64,000 bases of DNA, from contig NZ_JRUD01000020.1 in NCBI RefSeq assembly GCF_000802425.1, forward strand, positions 62,001 through 126,000. Direction: 5' to 3'. This stretch comes from Pseudomonas flexibilis. GTDB lineage: Bacteria > Pseudomonadota > Gammaproteobacteria > Pseudomonadales > Pseudomonadaceae. The notes under the pieces were generated by a model that was not told where the DNA came from, ran no database searches, and saw nothing but the letters and a program-made list of their open reading frames with translations. Below, piece after piece: positions 35,045 through 50,151 of this stretch. The first letter of the stretch is position 1. Each line of letters opens with the position of its first letter. The position numbers and the translations under genes were made by a program.

Positions 35045-35074
35045 GTAGGGCGGACAACGTAGTTCTTGTCCGCC
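35045..35074. repeat. Single REP-like hairpin (gtagggcgga variant)
   Basis: gtagggcggacaacg...cttgtccgcc, one forward unit, in the mutS-cinA divergent spacer (34938-35230, 293 bases). Confidence 0.65.
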
Positions 35075-35155
35075 GATCCAAGCTCCGGCAGGTGCCGGTT
35101 TTATGTCAGTCTGCGGTGCTGAATTCCGCGCCCGGGTTGCGACCGCGCCACTTTC

Positions 35156-35174
35156 GGCCGGGATAAATCCGGCC
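35156..35174. repeat. Short hairpin repeat GGCCGGGATAAAyCCGGCC, copy 2
   Basis: Second copy of the 19-base hairpin found at 25257-25275, differing in one loop base, 57 bases before the cinA/pncC start. Confidence 0.6.
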
Positions 35175-35230
35175 CCACTTGTCACACTCCTGGTGTAGGG
35201 TTTCGCCCTTCCGGACATGGAGGACATCCG

Positions 35231-35731
35231 ATGGACATACTCACCCCGCTGGCCCAGCGCCTGGGCGCCGCTTTGCTGGCGCAGCAGGCCCAGGCCACCA
35301 CCGCCGAATCCTGCACGGGCGGGGGTATCGCCGAGGCCATTACCCGCATTCCCGGCAGCTCTGCCTGGTTCGAGTCGGGTTACGTCACCTATTCCAACAC
35401 CCAGAAGATTGCCCAGTTGGGCGTGCCGGCGGAGCTGTTTGCCACCGTCGGCGCGGTCAGCCGCGAAGTGGTCGAGGCCATGGCGCGGGGTGCGCAGCAG
35501 CACAGCGGGGCGCGCTTCGCGGTGGCGGTCAGCGGCATCGCCGGACCGGACGGCGGCACGCCGGACAAGCCGGTCGGCACCGTCTGGCTGGCCTGGGCGG
35601 ATGGCCCGCAGGTGCATGCGCATCGCTTCCAGTTCGCCGGCGATCGTGCCGAAGTGCGCCGTCAGTCGGTTGAGGCGGCCTTGAATGGTCTGATCCGGCT
35701 GGCCGTCGGAGAAAATCCGTTCGAGGGGTAG
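35231..35731 (+). CDS. pncC: Nicotinamide-nucleotide amidohydrolase (PncC / CinA C-terminal domain)
   Basis: 166 residues, the stand-alone CinA C-terminal domain: TTAESCTGGGIAEAITRIPGSSAWFESGYVTYSN near the N-terminus (with catalytic Ser/Thr region), AVSGIAGPDGGTPDKPVGTVW and the FAGDRAEVRRQSV ending. It deamidates NMN to nicotinic acid mononucleotide in the pyridine nucleotide cycle. Immediately upstream of recA as in other pseudomonads (and many Proteobacteria). The ATG at 35231 follows GGAGG about 8 bases before. Confidence 0.92.
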   Translation: MDILTPLAQRLGAALLAQQAQATTAESCTGGGIAEAITRIPGSSAWFESGYVTYSNTQKIAQLGVPAELFATVGAVSREVVEAMARGAQQHSGARFAVAVSGIAGPDGGTPDKPVGTVWLAWADGPQVHAHRFQFAGDRAEVRRQSVEAALNGLIRLAVGENPFEG

Positions 35732-35758
35732 GCGAGTGCGGAAGCCTATGCTCTAATA

Positions 35759-35774
35759 CTGGCTACTTATACAG
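35759..35774 (+). promoter_or_regulatory. LexA (SOS) box upstream of recA
   Basis: CTGGCTACTTATACAG matches CTG-N10-CAG, with the A/T-rich interior expected of gammaproteobacterial SOS boxes. It lies 48 bases before the recA ATG and 28 bases after cinA, so recA has its own SOS promoter. Confidence 0.85.
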
Positions 35775-35821
35775 TTGTTTGGTGGCCGTCGGGCCCTGTC
35801 GAATTTAGCGAGGACTTCTCA

Positions 35822-36871
35822 ATGGACGATAACAAGAAGCGCGCCCTGGCGGCGGCCCTGGGCCAGATCGAAAAGCAGTTTGGCAAGGGCGCGGTGATGC
35901 GCATGGGCGACCATGACCGCCAGGCCATTCCGGCCATTTCCACCGGTTCCCTGGGCCTGGATATCGCCCTGGGCATCGGTGGCCTGCCCAAGGGCCGTAT
36001 CGTCGAGATCTACGGTCCGGAGTCCTCCGGCAAGACCACCCTGACCCTGTCGGTGATCGCCGAAGCCCAGAAGCAGGGCGCCACCTGCGCCTTCGTCGAC
36101 GCCGAGCACGCGCTGGACCCCGACTACGCCGCCAAGCTGGGCGTCAACGTCGACGACCTGCTGGTCTCCCAGCCGGACACCGGCGAACAGGCCCTGGAAA
36201 TCACCGACATGCTGGTGCGCTCCAACGCCGTGGACGTGATCATCGTCGACTCCGTGGCCGCGCTGGTGCCCAAGGCGGAAATCGAAGGCGAGATGGGTGA
36301 CTCCCACGTCGGCCTGCAGGCCCGCCTGATGTCCCAGGCGCTGCGCAAGATCACCGGCAACATCAAGAATGCCAACTGCCTGGTGATCTTCATCAACCAG
36401 ATCCGCATGAAGATCGGCGTGATGTTCGGCAACCCGGAAACCACCACCGGCGGTAACGCCCTGAAGTTCTACGCCTCGGTGCGCCTGGACATCCGCCGCA
36501 TCGGCGCGGTGAAGGAAGGCGACGAGGTGGTCGGCAGTGAAACCCGCGTCAAGGTAGTAAAGAACAAGGTGGCACCGCCGTTCCGCCAGGCCGAGTTCCA
36601 GATCCTCTACGGCAAGGGCATCTACCGCAACGGCGAGATCATCGACCTGGGCGTGCAACTGGGCCTGCTGGAGAAGTCCGGCGCCTGGTACAGCTACCAG
36701 GGCAGCAAGATCGGTCAGGGCAAGGCCAACGCCGCCAAGTACCTGGACGACAACCAGGAGGTGCGCAGCACCCTGGACAAGGCTATCCGCGAGAAGCTGC
36801 TGGTCAGCCCCGGCAACCTGAAGGCCAGCGCCGACAGCGAGGAAGACGTGGCCGAGCTGGACGATCTCTGA
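35822..36871 (+). CDS. recA: Recombinase RecA
   Basis: 349 residues: Walker [10 protein letters not shown] (about 67-75), [22 protein letters not shown], Walker B region [22 protein letters not shown]2 loop [29 protein letters not shown], and an acidic C-terminal tail ([12 protein letters not shown]). It forms filaments on single-stranded DNA and triggers LexA self-cleavage. An SOS box precedes it; recX follows 11 bases downstream. Confidence 0.98.
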   Translation: MDDNKKRALAAALGQIEKQFGKGAVMRMGDHDRQAIPAISTGSLGLDIALGIGGLPKGRIVEIYGPESSGKTTLTLSVIAEAQKQGATCAFVDAEHALDPDYAAKLGVNVDDLLVSQPDTGEQALEITDMLVRSNAVDVIIVDSVAALVPKAEIEGEMGDSHVGLQARLMSQALRKITGNIKNANCLVIFINQIRMKIGVMFGNPETTTGGNALKFYASVRLDIRRIGAVKEGDEVVGSETRVKVVKNKVAPPFRQAEFQILYGKGIYRNGEIIDLGVQLGLLEKSGAWYSYQGSKIGQGKANAAKYLDDNQEVRSTLDKAIREKLLVSPGNLKASADSEEDVAELDDL

Positions 36872-36882
36872 TCGGTTGAGCC

Positions 36883-37332
36883 ATGCCTGTCGTGCTGGAT
36901 ACGCCCGTCGCCGTGCGACGGGCCGCCATGGACCTGCTCGCGCAACGCGAGCACGGTCGCGTCGAGCTGGCGCGCAAGCTGCGCCGGCGCGGCGCCCCGC
37001 CTGAATTGATTGACAGCGCCCTCGACCGCCTGGCCGAAGAAGGGCTGCTCGACGAATCCCGTTACCTGGACAGCTTCATCGCGAGCCGCGCCCGCGCCGG
37101 TTACGGCCCCTTGCGCATTCGCGAGGAACTGGCCCAGCGCGGTTTGCCGCGCGAGGCGATTGAGCTAGCGCTCGGCGAATGCGGGGTGGACTGGGCCGAG
37201 CAGTTGAACGAGCTCTGGCAGCGGCGCTTTGGCGTGCGCCCGCAGGATCAGAAGGAACGCGCCCGCCAGGGACGGTTCCTGGCCTACCGGGGGTTTTCGA
37301 TGGAGCAGATTTCGCGGCTGTTGCGCGGTTGA
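36883..37332 (+). CDS. recX: Regulatory protein RecX
   Basis: 149 residues with three-helix RecX repeats: [69 protein letters not shown] and [22 protein letters not shown]. It moderates RecA filament extension. It follows recA by 11 bases and is presumably co-transcribed and so SOS-induced. Confidence 0.95.
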   Translation: MPVVLDTPVAVRRAAMDLLAQREHGRVELARKLRRRGAPPELIDSALDRLAEEGLLDESRYLDSFIASRARAGYGPLRIREELAQRGLPREAIELALGECGVDWAEQLNELWQRRFGVRPQDQKERARQGRFLAYRGFSMEQISRLLRG

Positions 37333-37357
37333 AACCGCGGCGCGCCTTGCGGCGCGT

Positions 37358-37422
37358 TGGTGGATCGATGGAGCGCGATCCACCCTACGCGTAGGGTGGA
37401 CAACGTTGTTCTTGTCCACCAT
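37358..37422. repeat. Back-to-back REP-like hairpins (gtagggtgga family)
   Basis: An inverse unit (tggtggatcg...gatccaccctac, 37358-37388) is directly followed by a forward unit (gtagggtggacaacg...cttgtccaccat, 37391-37422). The arrangement is outward, the reverse of other doublets. A tgtggg-family unit (cggacaagtccgctcccac) follows at 37450-37470. Confidence 0.75.
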
Positions 37423-37504
37423 TGGAGCGCCACTGCGCATATAAAGCTAGCGGACAAGTCCGCTCCCACGGAGAGCTGATCCGGTGGGTGCAGACCTGTC
37501 CTGC

Positions 37505-39424
37505 CTATGGCTTCACCACCCGCTCGTGTCCTTCCACCAAAGGCTGCGGCGTGCCTAGCTTGTCCCCATAGATCACCGCGTAGGTCAGCACGTTCTGCAC
37601 GTATTGGCGGGTTTCGTCGAAGGGCAGGCTTTCCACCCAGACGTCGAATTCCAGCTCCCGGGACTCGTTCAGCCACTGGCGCACCCGCTGCGGCCCGGCG
37701 TTGTAGGCCGCGGTGGCGAGAATGCGGTTGTGGCCGAACTGGCGGTGCACCTGACTGAGGTAGGCGGTACCCAGCTGGATGTTGAGGTCGGGATCGAGGA
37801 TCTGCCGGGGGGACTGGAGGCGGATGCCGAAGCGCCGCGCCGTTTCCCGGGCGGTGGCCGGCATCACTTGCATCAGGCCGGTGGCGCCGGCATGGGAGCG
37901 GGCATCATCCATGAACCCGCTTTCCTGACGCGTGATTGCATAGACCCAGCTGGACTCCAGGCCTCGCTGCTGGGCCGTGCGCACCAGGGTGTTGCGGTGG
38001 GCCATCGGAAAGCGGATGTCCAGGTCGTCCCAGTGTTGCGCCAGGCTGATGGTGCGGATGGCCGGGAAGTGCCAGTCCATGTCATGGGCCAGTTTGGCCT
38101 GGGCGATCAGCTCGTCGCGGCTGAACAGGCGGCTGACGTGGTACCACTCGCGGCGCGCGTCGACGATCTGGCCGCGCTGGTAGAGTTCCAGGGCGCGTCG
38201 AATGCCGGCGCTGTTGCGCACCTGCTGCAGGACCTGTGGATCGATCTGCAGGGGCCGGTGCCCGATGCGGGGGGGCTGGCCGATGCGGTCGGCGGCCAGG
38301 AAACCGTAGAAATCCCGTTCGGTCGCCACCGGCCGGTACAGTTGCAGCGCTTCGGGCGTGTCGCCCTGGGACAGCTGCAGGCTGCGCGCGCGCCAGTAGC
38401 GCCAGCGGTTGCTTTGCGCCAGTTCGCCGTCGAGGCGGTTGGTGAGCTGGTGGGCTTCTTCCCAGCGTTCCAGGCGCAGCAGCAGGCGCACGCGCCATTC
38501 GGCGAGCGTTGCATCGCGCAGCTCCGGATCGTAGTCGGCCATCAGGCGCAGGGCGCGGCTATCGAAGCGTTTCGCCAGGCGTAGCCCCAGATCGCGGGCG
38601 ATGGCCAGCTTCTCCTCGGTGGGGAAGGTGAGGTGAGGCGCGTACTGGTCGAGCAGTTCCAGAGCGCGCTCGGGGTCGCGACGCGCCAGGCGGCGCAGAC
38701 CGAGGCCGACGATCTCCGCCATGCGCGCATCGTCGCGCAGGAAGCGCTGGCTCTGGCTCAGGCGCTCCGGTGTGCGGGCCACCTCGAGCAGCAGCTGGCC
38801 GTCGGCACGCAGTGTGGTGAGATTGCTGGCCAGATGGGTCGCCAGGCCGAGGTTGCCGGCCAGGGTGGCGAGGCGCAGGCGCTGCCAGCGAAGATCTTCG
38901 GTTAGCCCGCCCTGATTGCTCCACAGCCGGAACAGGCCATCGCACTCGTCCGGCTGGGATGTGCCTACCAGCCACAGGCGTTCCGCCTGGGCCTGGCCGG
39001 TTTCCCGCTGGCCGCTTTCCAGCAGGTAGCGACCGTACAGGCAATCCAGTTCGGTGAGCTCCAGGCGCGGGTCGTAATGGTCGAGGAACGGCTGCCAGTC
39101 GCGCCGCTGGGCCAGAAGGCGCAGCCAGCGCAGCTTCAGGCGGGATGCCTGGGGCAGGTCGCCATGTTCGGTGAAGAATTTGTCCAGCTCGCGGTTGCTG
39201 GCGCTGCCCAGGCGGCGGTTGATTGCCTCGTAGGCGAGGTAGGGTTCCAGGGGATAGCTGCGCAGCGCGGCCGCATGCCGGCGATACGGGCCTTCGTCGC
39301 CTTTCTTCAGGGCCGCGTAAGCCTCGTCGTACCAGCGGCGCTGCTGGTCGAGGCTGGCAGCCTGGCTGGTCAGGGCCAACAGGGTGGCTGCAAGGCTGGC
39401 AATCAGGAGAAAAGATCGGCGCAT
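37505..39424 (-). CDS. slt: Soluble lytic murein transglycosylase Slt
   Basis: 639 residues. Signal peptide 1-22 (ending SQA), a long alpha-superhelical U and L domain (about 30-470) with helical repeats (ERALELLDQYAP), then the GH23 catalytic domain with E501 in TRQESGF, GLMQVMPATA and TAAYNAGPQRV. It cleaves the MurNAc-GlcNAc bond with 1,6-anhydro product formation in the periplasm. The ATG at 39424 opens the signal peptide. Divergent from the ABC-F gene, 219 bases apart. Confidence 0.94.
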   Translation of the reverse strand: MRRSFLLIASLAATLLALTSQAASLDQQRRWYDEAYAALKKGDEGPYRRHAAALRSYPLEPYLAYEAINRRLGSASNRELDKFFTEHGDLPQASRLKLRWLRLLAQRRDWQPFLDHYDPRLELTELDCLYGRYLLESGQRETGQAQAERLWLVGTSQPDECDGLFRLWSNQGGLTEDLRWQRLRLATLAGNLGLATHLASNLTTLRADGQLLLEVARTPERLSQSQRFLRDDARMAEIVGLGLRRLARRDPERALELLDQYAPHLTFPTEEKLAIARDLGLRLAKRFDSRALRLMADYDPELRDATLAEWRVRLLLRLERWEEAHQLTNRLDGELAQSNRWRYWRARSLQLSQGDTPEALQLYRPVATERDFYGFLAADRIGQPPRIGHRPLQIDPQVLQQVRNSAGIRRALELYQRGQIVDARREWYHVSRLFSRDELIAQAKLAHDMDWHFPAIRTISLAQHWDDLDIRFPMAHRNTLVRTAQQRGLESSWVYAITRQESGFMDDARSHAGATGLMQVMPATARETARRFGIRLQSPRQILDPDLNIQLGTAYLSQVHRQFGHNRILATAAYNAGPQRVRQWLNESRELEFDVWVESLPFDETRQYVQNVLTYAVIYGDKLGTPQPLVEGHERVVKP

Positions 39425-39533
39425 GGTACTTCCAGAATCGCGAAGGCGGAGCTTATCCGAACTGGAGTATGGATGATTGACGCCGGTCGGCAGGGGAAGT
39501 GCTTCCGACAGGCTGTGTGTCTCACATTCCCCA

Positions 39534-39600
39534 GGGCAGCCCGTGGGAGCCAATTCATTCGCGAGCTCTTCTGGCATGCCTGCATGGATGAGTCCGCCGG
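39534..39600. repeat. Degenerate REP-like pair (tgtgggagc family)
   Basis: gtgggagccaattcattcgcgagctc is followed by a diverged inverse (gatgagtccgccgggcgggctcc) in the slt-ABCF divergent spacer, close to the start of the ABC-F gene. Confidence 0.45.
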
Positions 39601-39643
39601 GCGGGCTCCTGTTAGAATGCCGGCCCAGTTTTCGGAGGCGCCC

Positions 39644-41542
<1,899 letters not shown>

Positions 41543-41555
41543 CCAGGAGCCTTGA

Positions 41556-42239
41556 ATGGCGATCGAGTACCGGATAACCCTCGACGACGAACACACGTTC
41601 AGCTACCAGATCGAACTCGATCGCGACCCGCGACCCGCGGCGGACAAATTGCCCGCCTGGACGCGGCTGGACTACCAGCAATGCGGCAACTGTCCGCTGA
41701 GCAAGGCCGAGCACGTGCATTGTCCGGCGGCGGTCGATCTGCACCGAGTCATTGAGGATTTCCAGGGATTGCCGGCCGTGACCCGGGCCTTCGTTTGGGT
41801 GCGCACCCCGGAGCGCGAATACAGCAAGCAGGTGGGGCTGGAAGAAGGTCTGCGCTCGCTGCTTGGCGTGATCATGGCGACCAGCGCCTGCCCGGTGCTG
41901 GCGCGCCTGCGACCCATGGCCCAGCAGCACCTGCCGTTCGCCAGCAACCGCGAATTCATCCTGCGCGCCGTGGCCCTGTACCTGGCGCGCCAGTACTTCA
42001 ACAGCCGTGAAGGTCGCCGCCCCGACTGGGAGCTGCGCGGCCTGGTGAAGGCGTTCCAGCAGCTGCAACTGGTCAATCAGGCCTTCTGGCAACGGATTCA
42101 CGCCACTTGTGAGGGCGACTCCAACCTCAAGGCATTCCTGACCTTCTTCTCCATGGCCAACAGCATGACGGTGTCGCTGGAAACCCAGCTGCACAAGATC
42201 CGGCCGCTGGTGATGAGTGCCGGGGAGGGCGGGGAGTAA
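41556..42239 (+). CDS. Uncharacterised conserved protein, 227 aa
   Basis: I do not recognise a named family, though the same gene lies after the Uup-like gene in P. aeruginosa. It has an N-terminal beta segment (MAIEYRITLDDEHTFSYQIELDRDPRP), cysteines C43, C46 and C56 (CGNCPLSKAEHVHC) that could bind metal, and an alpha-helical remainder including SLLGVIMATSACPVLARLRPMAQQHLPFA. No signal or TM segment. It starts 13 bases after the ABC-F stop, so co-transcription is likely. Confidence 0.8.
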   Translation: MAIEYRITLDDEHTFSYQIELDRDPRPAADKLPAWTRLDYQQCGNCPLSKAEHVHCPAAVDLHRVIEDFQGLPAVTRAFVWVRTPEREYSKQVGLEEGLRSLLGVIMATSACPVLARLRPMAQQHLPFASNREFILRAVALYLARQYFNSREGRRPDWELRGLVKAFQQLQLVNQAFWQRIHATCEGDSNLKAFLTFFSMANSMTVSLETQLHKIRPLVMSAGEGGE

Positions 42240-42250
42240 AGCGCGGACCT

Positions 42251-42320
42251 GTAGGAGCGACTTCAGTCGCGAGCTTTTGGGTGCGACTGCACCCAGGCAT
42301 CGTGGCTAAAGCCGCCCCCA
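42251..42320. repeat. REP-like pair (gtaggagcg family)
   Basis: gtaggagcgacttcagtcgcgagcttttgggtgc is followed by an inverse, diverged unit (gcatcgtggctaaagccgccccca). It lies between convergent genes and could terminate both. Confidence 0.6.
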
Positions 42321-42334
42321 CACAAGGCCTTCCC

Positions 42335-42778
42335 CTATTCCTCTTTCTTCAGGCGCACCGCCAGCACATCGCACGGCGCGCCGTGCAGCAGGTCGTTGGC
42401 GGTGGAGCCGAGCAGCAGGGCCAGGCCGTGGCGGCCGTGGCTGCCGACCACGATCAGGTCGCAGCCCTGCTCGATGGCCAGGCGGTGAATTTCCTGGCGC
42501 GGCTGGCCGTACGCGAGGTGGCGCTGGTCCGCCGGCAGCATGTCGCCGTAGCGTCCGGTGAAGGTATCCAGGCGTTCGCGCGCCTGGTCGAACTGCTGCT
42601 GCTGCAGCATCGACAGGTCCATTGGTACGTCTCCGCCGAAGGCCATGGCCATGGGCTCGACGATGTGCACGATCGACAGCCGGGCATTGTGGCTGCGTGC
42701 CAGGGTGGCGGCGCGTTCCACCACCGGATGGCATTCCTCTGCCAAGTCGATGGCGACCAGTATGTGCTGGTACTGCAT
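42335..42778 (-). CDS. Universal stress protein (UspA family)
   Basis: A 147-residue single Usp domain: YQHILVAIDLAEECHPVVERAATLA at the N-terminus, IVHIVEP, and the nucleotide-binding end DLIVVGSHGRHGLALLLGSTANDLLHGAPCDVLAVR with the G-x2-G-x9-GS motif of ATP-binding Usp. AGGAGG at 8 bases fixes the ATG at 42778. Divergent from fadB and convergent with the 227-aa protein. Confidence 0.9.
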   Translation of the reverse strand: MQYQHILVAIDLAEECHPVVERAATLARSHNARLSIVHIVEPMAMAFGGDVPMDLSMLQQQQFDQARERLDTFTGRYGDMLPADQRHLAYGQPRQEIHRLAIEQGCDLIVVGSHGRHGLALLLGSTANDLLHGAPCDVLAVRLKKEE

Positions 42779-43151
42779 GATCATTTCCTCCTGGAATGCC
42801 GGGTCATTCACCATTGCGGCAAGTATGGCTCCGGCCGGGGTTTCATGATGATTTCTCGAACGGGTTGCTAACGTTCACCACAAAGCGGGCTGAATGCTAG
42901 CAGAATGCGATTGGCCGGTGCGGTATGCGGGAATGCGCAGAGCGCCAATTGACAAGCCGGGCCTTTTGCAGGAAGGTTGGCACACCCGAATCAAACGATC
43001 GTATGAATTGAGCGTTTGCCTTGCACTGCTCTATTACGCACGACTCCATGCATCGACGGGTGTGCCGGTAAACACGCCGCGACAGGCACTGACCTGTGGT
43101 ATCCGGCGATCGATGTATAACAGTTCAGCTTCCATACCTGGAGATCAGTTG
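42779..43151. other. Divergent usp-fadB intergenic region
   Basis: 373 bases without a recognisable gene. It contains the PsrA-like operator and fadBA promoter noted separately. 42779-42860 should hold the usp promoter. The open frame from 42894 fused ahead of fadB is out of register with any conserved domain and was not accepted as coding. Confidence 0.55.
42992..43037 (+). promoter_or_regulatory. PsrA-like operator and possible promoter of fadBA
   Basis: CAAACGATCGTATG (42992-43005) fits the PsrA pattern CAAAC-N4-GTTTG with one mismatch. Just downstream TTGAGC (43008-43013) and CTATTA (43031-43036) are spaced 17 bases and could be -35 and -10. PsrA represses fadBA5 in P. aeruginosa until long-chain acyl-CoA or oleate releases it; the psrA gene is in this window. 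Confidence 0.6.
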
Positions 43152-46505
<3,354 letters not shown>

Positions 46506-46523
46506 GCGAACGGGATCGAAAAG

Positions 46524-46554
46524 ACCGGGGCCTCGTGCCCCGGTTTTCTTTTTT
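46524..46554 (+). terminator. Rho-independent terminator of fadBA
   Basis: accggggc-ctcgt-gccccggt forms an 8-bp G+C-rich stem followed by ttttctttttt, 19 bases after the fadA stop. Confidence 0.9.
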
Positions 46555-46645
46555 GGTTTGTCGGTGCAAAAAGCGGGTGTGGTTTTCAGCGCGGCTGCCG
46601 ATACCTGCTGACGCAAATGCATCCTATGTTATCGGAGTGGTATCG

Positions 46646-46897
46646 ATGCGCATAACGACTGGCGTGTATCGCCACTACAAGGGGCATGAATATCGGGTAT
46701 TCGGTGTGGCCCGCCATTCGGAGAACGAAGAGGAAATGGTGATTTACCAGGCGCTGTACGGCGAATACGGCCTGTGGATCCGGCCTCTGCGCATGTTCTG
46801 CGAAACGGTCGATCTGAATGGCGAGCGCCTGCCGCGCTTCGCGCTGGTGCGGGAAGAGCCGCCCTTGATCGGACTCAAGCCGGAGTTGGAGCCTTGA
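46646..46897 (+). CDS. DUF1653 protein
   Basis: 83 residues: GVYRHYKGHEYRVFGVARHSENEEEMVIYQALYGEYGLWIRPLRMFCETV, the whole DUF1653 pattern (beta-barrel SH3-like). The function is not established. It lies between fadA and topA as in P. aeruginosa. The start ATG follows GGAG at about 9 bases. Single-gene unit between the fadBA terminator and topA. Confidence 0.88.
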   Translation: MRITTGVYRHYKGHEYRVFGVARHSENEEEMVIYQALYGEYGLWIRPLRMFCETVDLNGERLPRFALVREEPPLIGLKPELEP

Positions 46898-46994
46898 CGC
46901 CGGCAGCTTGACCTTGGCGTGATCGCCACTATATATAGCGGTTCCGCGCAAGGCGGCCCCTTCCTTTATTTATTTGTCAGGAATTCTCCAACCC

Positions 46995-49598
46995 ATGGGT
47001 AAATCGCTGGTCATCGTGGAATCACCGGCCAAGGCCAAGACCATCAACAAGTATCTGGGTAGCCAGTACGTTGTGAAGTCGAGTATCGGCCACATCCGCG
47101 ACCTGCCGACCAGCGGCTCGAGCGCCGCCAAGGAGCCGGCCAAGCGCGGCAAGGCCGCTGCCGAAGGCGCGACCCTCTCGCCCAAGGAGAAGGCCCGGCG
47201 GCAATTGTTCGCCCGCATGGGTGTCGATCCGGAGCACGGCTGGAAAGCCCAGTACGAAATCCTGCCCGGCAAGGAAAAGGTGGTCGAGGAGCTCAAGCGC
47301 CTGGCCAAGGATGCCGACACCATCTACCTCGCAACCGACTTGGACCGCGAAGGGGAGGCCATTGCCTGGCACCTGCGCGAATCCATCGGCGGCGATGACA
47401 GCCGCTACAAGCGCGTGGTGTTCAACGAGATCACCAAGAAGGCCATCCAGGAAGCCTTCGCCAGCCCCGGCGAGCTGGACCTGAACCGCGTCAATGCCCA
47501 GCAGGCACGCCGCTTCCTCGACCGCGTGGTCGGCTACATGGTCTCGCCCCTGCTGTGGGCCAAGATCGCCCGTGGCCTGTCCGCCGGTCGCGTGCAGTCG
47601 GTGGCGGTCAAGCTGGTGGTCGAGCGCGAGCGCGAAATCCGCGCCTTCGTCCCGGAAGAGTACTGGGAAGTCCATGCCGACCTCGGCACGGCGCGACAGG
47701 ACAAGGTGCGTTTCGAAGTCGTGCGCGAACAGGGCGAGGCGTTCAAGCCGGTCAACGAGGCGCAGGCCATGGCCGCCCTGGAGCGCCTCAAGCGCTCGGC
47801 GTATCGCATCGCCAAGCGCGAGGACAAGCCAACCTCCAGCAAGCCCTCCGCGCCGTTCATTACCTCCACGCTGCAGCAGGCGGCCAGTAACCGCCTGGGC
47901 TTCGGTGTGAAGAAGACCATGATGATGGCTCAGCGCCTTTATGAGGCGGGCTACATCACCTACATGCGTACCGACTCGACCAACCTGTCGCAGGACGCCA
48001 TCGCCATGGCGCGCGGTTTCATCGAGGCCGAGTACGGCTCGAAGTACCTGCCCGAAAAGCCGAACCTCTATTCCAGCAAGGAGGGCGCCCAGGAGGCGCA
48101 CGAGGCGATTCGTCCTTCCGATGTCCAGTTGCGTCCGAACCAGCTGTCGGGCATGGAGCGCGACGCCGAGCGTCTCTATGAACTGATCTGGCGCCAGTTC
48201 GTGGCCTGCCAGATGCCGCCCGCCCAGTACCTGTCGACGACCGTCAGCGTGGCCGCCGGCGATTTCGAACTGCGCGCCAAGGGCCGCATCCTCAAGTTCG
48301 ATGGCTATACCCGCGTGCTGCCGCAACAGAGCAAGCCGGGCGAAGACGATGTATTGCCGGATATGGCCGAGGGCGAAACGCTCGACCTGCTCAAGCTCGA
48401 CCCCAGCCAGCACTTCACCAAGCCGCCGGCGCGCTTCTCGGAAGCCAGCCTGGTCAAGGAGCTGGAGAAGCGCGGCATCGGCCGGCCGTCCACCTATGCG
48501 GCGATTATTTCTACCATTCAGGAACGCGGCTACGTCACCGTGCACAACCGTCGCTTCCACGCCGAGAAGATGGGCGATGTGGTCACCGATCGCCTGTCGG
48601 AGAGCTTCGCCGATCTGATGGACTACGGCTTCACCGCTGGCATGGAAGAGCGCCTGGACGATGTGGCCCAGGGTGAGCGCGACTGGAAGAACCTCCTGGA
48701 CAGCTTCTATGCCCGGTTCAGCCAGCAGCTCGCCCGCGCCGAGGCCAGCGAGGGCGGCATGCGCGCCAACCAGCCGACGCTGACCGACATCCCGTGCAAG
48801 GAATGCGGCCGCCCCATGATGATCCGCACCGCCTCGACCGGGGTGTTCCTCGGTTGCTCCGGCTACAGCCTGCCGCCGAAGGAGCGTTGCAAATCCACCC
48901 TCAACCTGGTGCCGGGCGACGAGATCGCCGCGGACGACGAGGGGGAATCCGAGTCCCTGCTGCTACGCAACAAGCATCGCTGCTCGAAATGCGGCACGGC
49001 GATGGATGCCTACCTGCTGGATGAAACCCGCAAGCTGCATATCTGCGGCAACAATCCGGATTGCAGTGGCTACGAGATCGAGCAGGGCCAGTACCGCATC
49101 AAGGGTTACGAAGGCCCGAGCCTGGAGTGCGACAAGTGTGGCAGCCAGATGCAGCTCAAGACCGGCCGTTTCGGCAAGTTCTTCGGCTGCACCAACGCCA
49201 GCTGCAAGAACACCCGCAAGCTGCTGAAGAGCGGCGAGGCGGCGCCGCCCAAGAGCGACCCAATTCCGATGCCGGAGCTCAAGTGCGAGAAGGTGAACGA
49301 CACCTATGTGCTGCGTGATGGCGCTTCGGGGCTGTTCCTGGCCGCCAGCCAGTTCCCCAAGAACCGCGAGACCCGCGCGCCGCTGGTGCTGGAGCTGCTG
49401 CCGCACAAGGCCGAGCTGGATCCCAAGCACCATTACCTGCTGTCCGCGCCGCCCAGTGACCCGGACGGCCGTCCGGCGGTGATCCGCTTCAGCCGCAAGA
49501 GCAAGGAGCAGTACGTGCAGTCCGAGGTGGATGGCAAGCCCACCGGCTGGCGTGCCTTCTATGCCAACGGGCAGTGGAAGGTCGAAGACAAGCGCTGA
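46995..49598 (+). CDS. topA: DNA topoisomerase I TopA
   Basis: 867 residues. TOPRIM domain at the N-terminus ([34 protein letters not shown]), the active-site Tyr in [14 protein letters not shown], and C-terminal zinc ribbons with CKECGRP...C, CSKCGTAM and CDKCGSQM. It relaxes negative supercoils. The ATG at 46995 begins the TOPRIM strand; an upstream in-frame start adds seven residues only. Confidence 0.97.
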   Translation: MGKSLVIVESPAKAKTINKYLGSQYVVKSSIGHIRDLPTSGSSAAKEPAKRGKAAAEGATLSPKEKARRQLFARMGVDPEHGWKAQYEILPGKEKVVEELKRLAKDADTIYLATDLDREGEAIAWHLRESIGGDDSRYKRVVFNEITKKAIQEAFASPGELDLNRVNAQQARRFLDRVVGYMVSPLLWAKIARGLSAGRVQSVAVKLVVEREREIRAFVPEEYWEVHADLGTARQDKVRFEVVREQGEAFKPVNEAQAMAALERLKRSAYRIAKREDKPTSSKPSAPFITSTLQQAASNRLGFGVKKTMMMAQRLYEAGYITYMRTDSTNLSQDAIAMARGFIEAEYGSKYLPEKPNLYSSKEGAQEAHEAIRPSDVQLRPNQLSGMERDAERLYELIWRQFVACQMPPAQYLSTTVSVAAGDFELRAKGRILKFDGYTRVLPQQSKPGEDDVLPDMAEGETLDLLKLDPSQHFTKPPARFSEASLVKELEKRGIGRPSTYAAIISTIQERGYVTVHNRRFHAEKMGDVVTDRLSESFADLMDYGFTAGMEERLDDVAQGERDWKNLLDSFYARFSQQLARAEASEGGMRANQPTLTDIPCKECGRPMMIRTASTGVFLGCSGYSLPPKERCKSTLNLVPGDEIAADDEGESESLLLRNKHRCSKCGTAMDAYLLDETRKLHICGNNPDCSGYEIEQGQYRIKGYEGPSLECDKCGSQMQLKTGRFGKFFGCTNASCKNTRKLLKSGEAAPPKSDPIPMPELKCEKVNDTYVLRDGASGLFLAASQFPKNRETRAPLVLELLPHKAELDPKHHYLLSAPPSDPDGRPAVIRFSRKSKEQYVQSEVDGKPTGWRAFYANGQWKVEDKR

Positions 49599-49653
49599 AC
49601 AGGGCCGCGGCCCAGGCCGCGGCACGTACCGCAGATTACCGGAGGGCGCCGTC

Positions 49654-50151
49654 GTGGCCCAGGAACGCTATACCCGAACCAACCAGAAGCTCTACTTCGC
49701 CGGCCTCGCCATCAAGGCGCTGCGTGAAGCCGAACAGAGCGCCGTACTGGATGCCGCGGGTCGTGCCCAGGCCGAGCGCGAGGCGGCGCTGTTCCACCTG
49801 CACGGCGCACTGCTCGGTCTGTTGCAGGAGATCGCCGGCTTCTATCGCCTGCCCGGTGCCGATGTGCCAGCGGTGGAATCTCTGCTGGGCATTGCTGCCG
49901 ACTGCCCCGAACTGGCGGAGCTGCGCCAGCTGGCGGCGCGTGGCGACAGCTGGCTGTCCGCCCTGCGCGAAGCCCATGCTGCACTCTTTGTACCGCCCCT
50001 GGCGCCGCGCAAGCCGGCCGAGAACGACGGGCTGATCGTCACCAGCGCCGCGCCATCGACGTTGCCTGTCGATGCGGGGATGCTGACGCTTTGGAAGTCC
50101 GAGCTCAAAGCCCTGGCTCTGCGCTTTCGCGAGGCGATGGTCGACAGCTGA
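49654..50151 (+). CDS. Conserved hypothetical protein (DUF6586-like), 165 aa
   Basis: A mostly alpha-helical protein beginning MAQERYTRTNQKLYFAGLAIKALREAE, with LFHLHGALLGLLQEIAGFY in the middle and a helical C-terminus (LTLWKSELKALALRFREAMVDS). The start is a GTG at 49654, with GGAGG 8 bases upstream. It follows topA as in P. aeruginosa; the family assignment is tentative and the function unknown. Confidence 0.8.
   Translation: MAQERYTRTNQKLYFAGLAIKALREAEQSAVLDAAGRAQAEREAALFHLHGALLGLLQEIAGFYRLPGADVPAVESLLGIAADCPELAELRQLAARGDSWLSALREAHAALFVPPLAPRKPAENDGLIVTSAAPSTLPVDAGMLTLWKSELKALALRFREAMVDS

Noticed and set aside
42894-43151. An in-frame 86-codon extension ahead of fadB
   Set aside because: FadB starts [10 protein letters not shown] in the family; the extension covers the PsrA-like site and promoter, and GGAG precedes the internal ATG.
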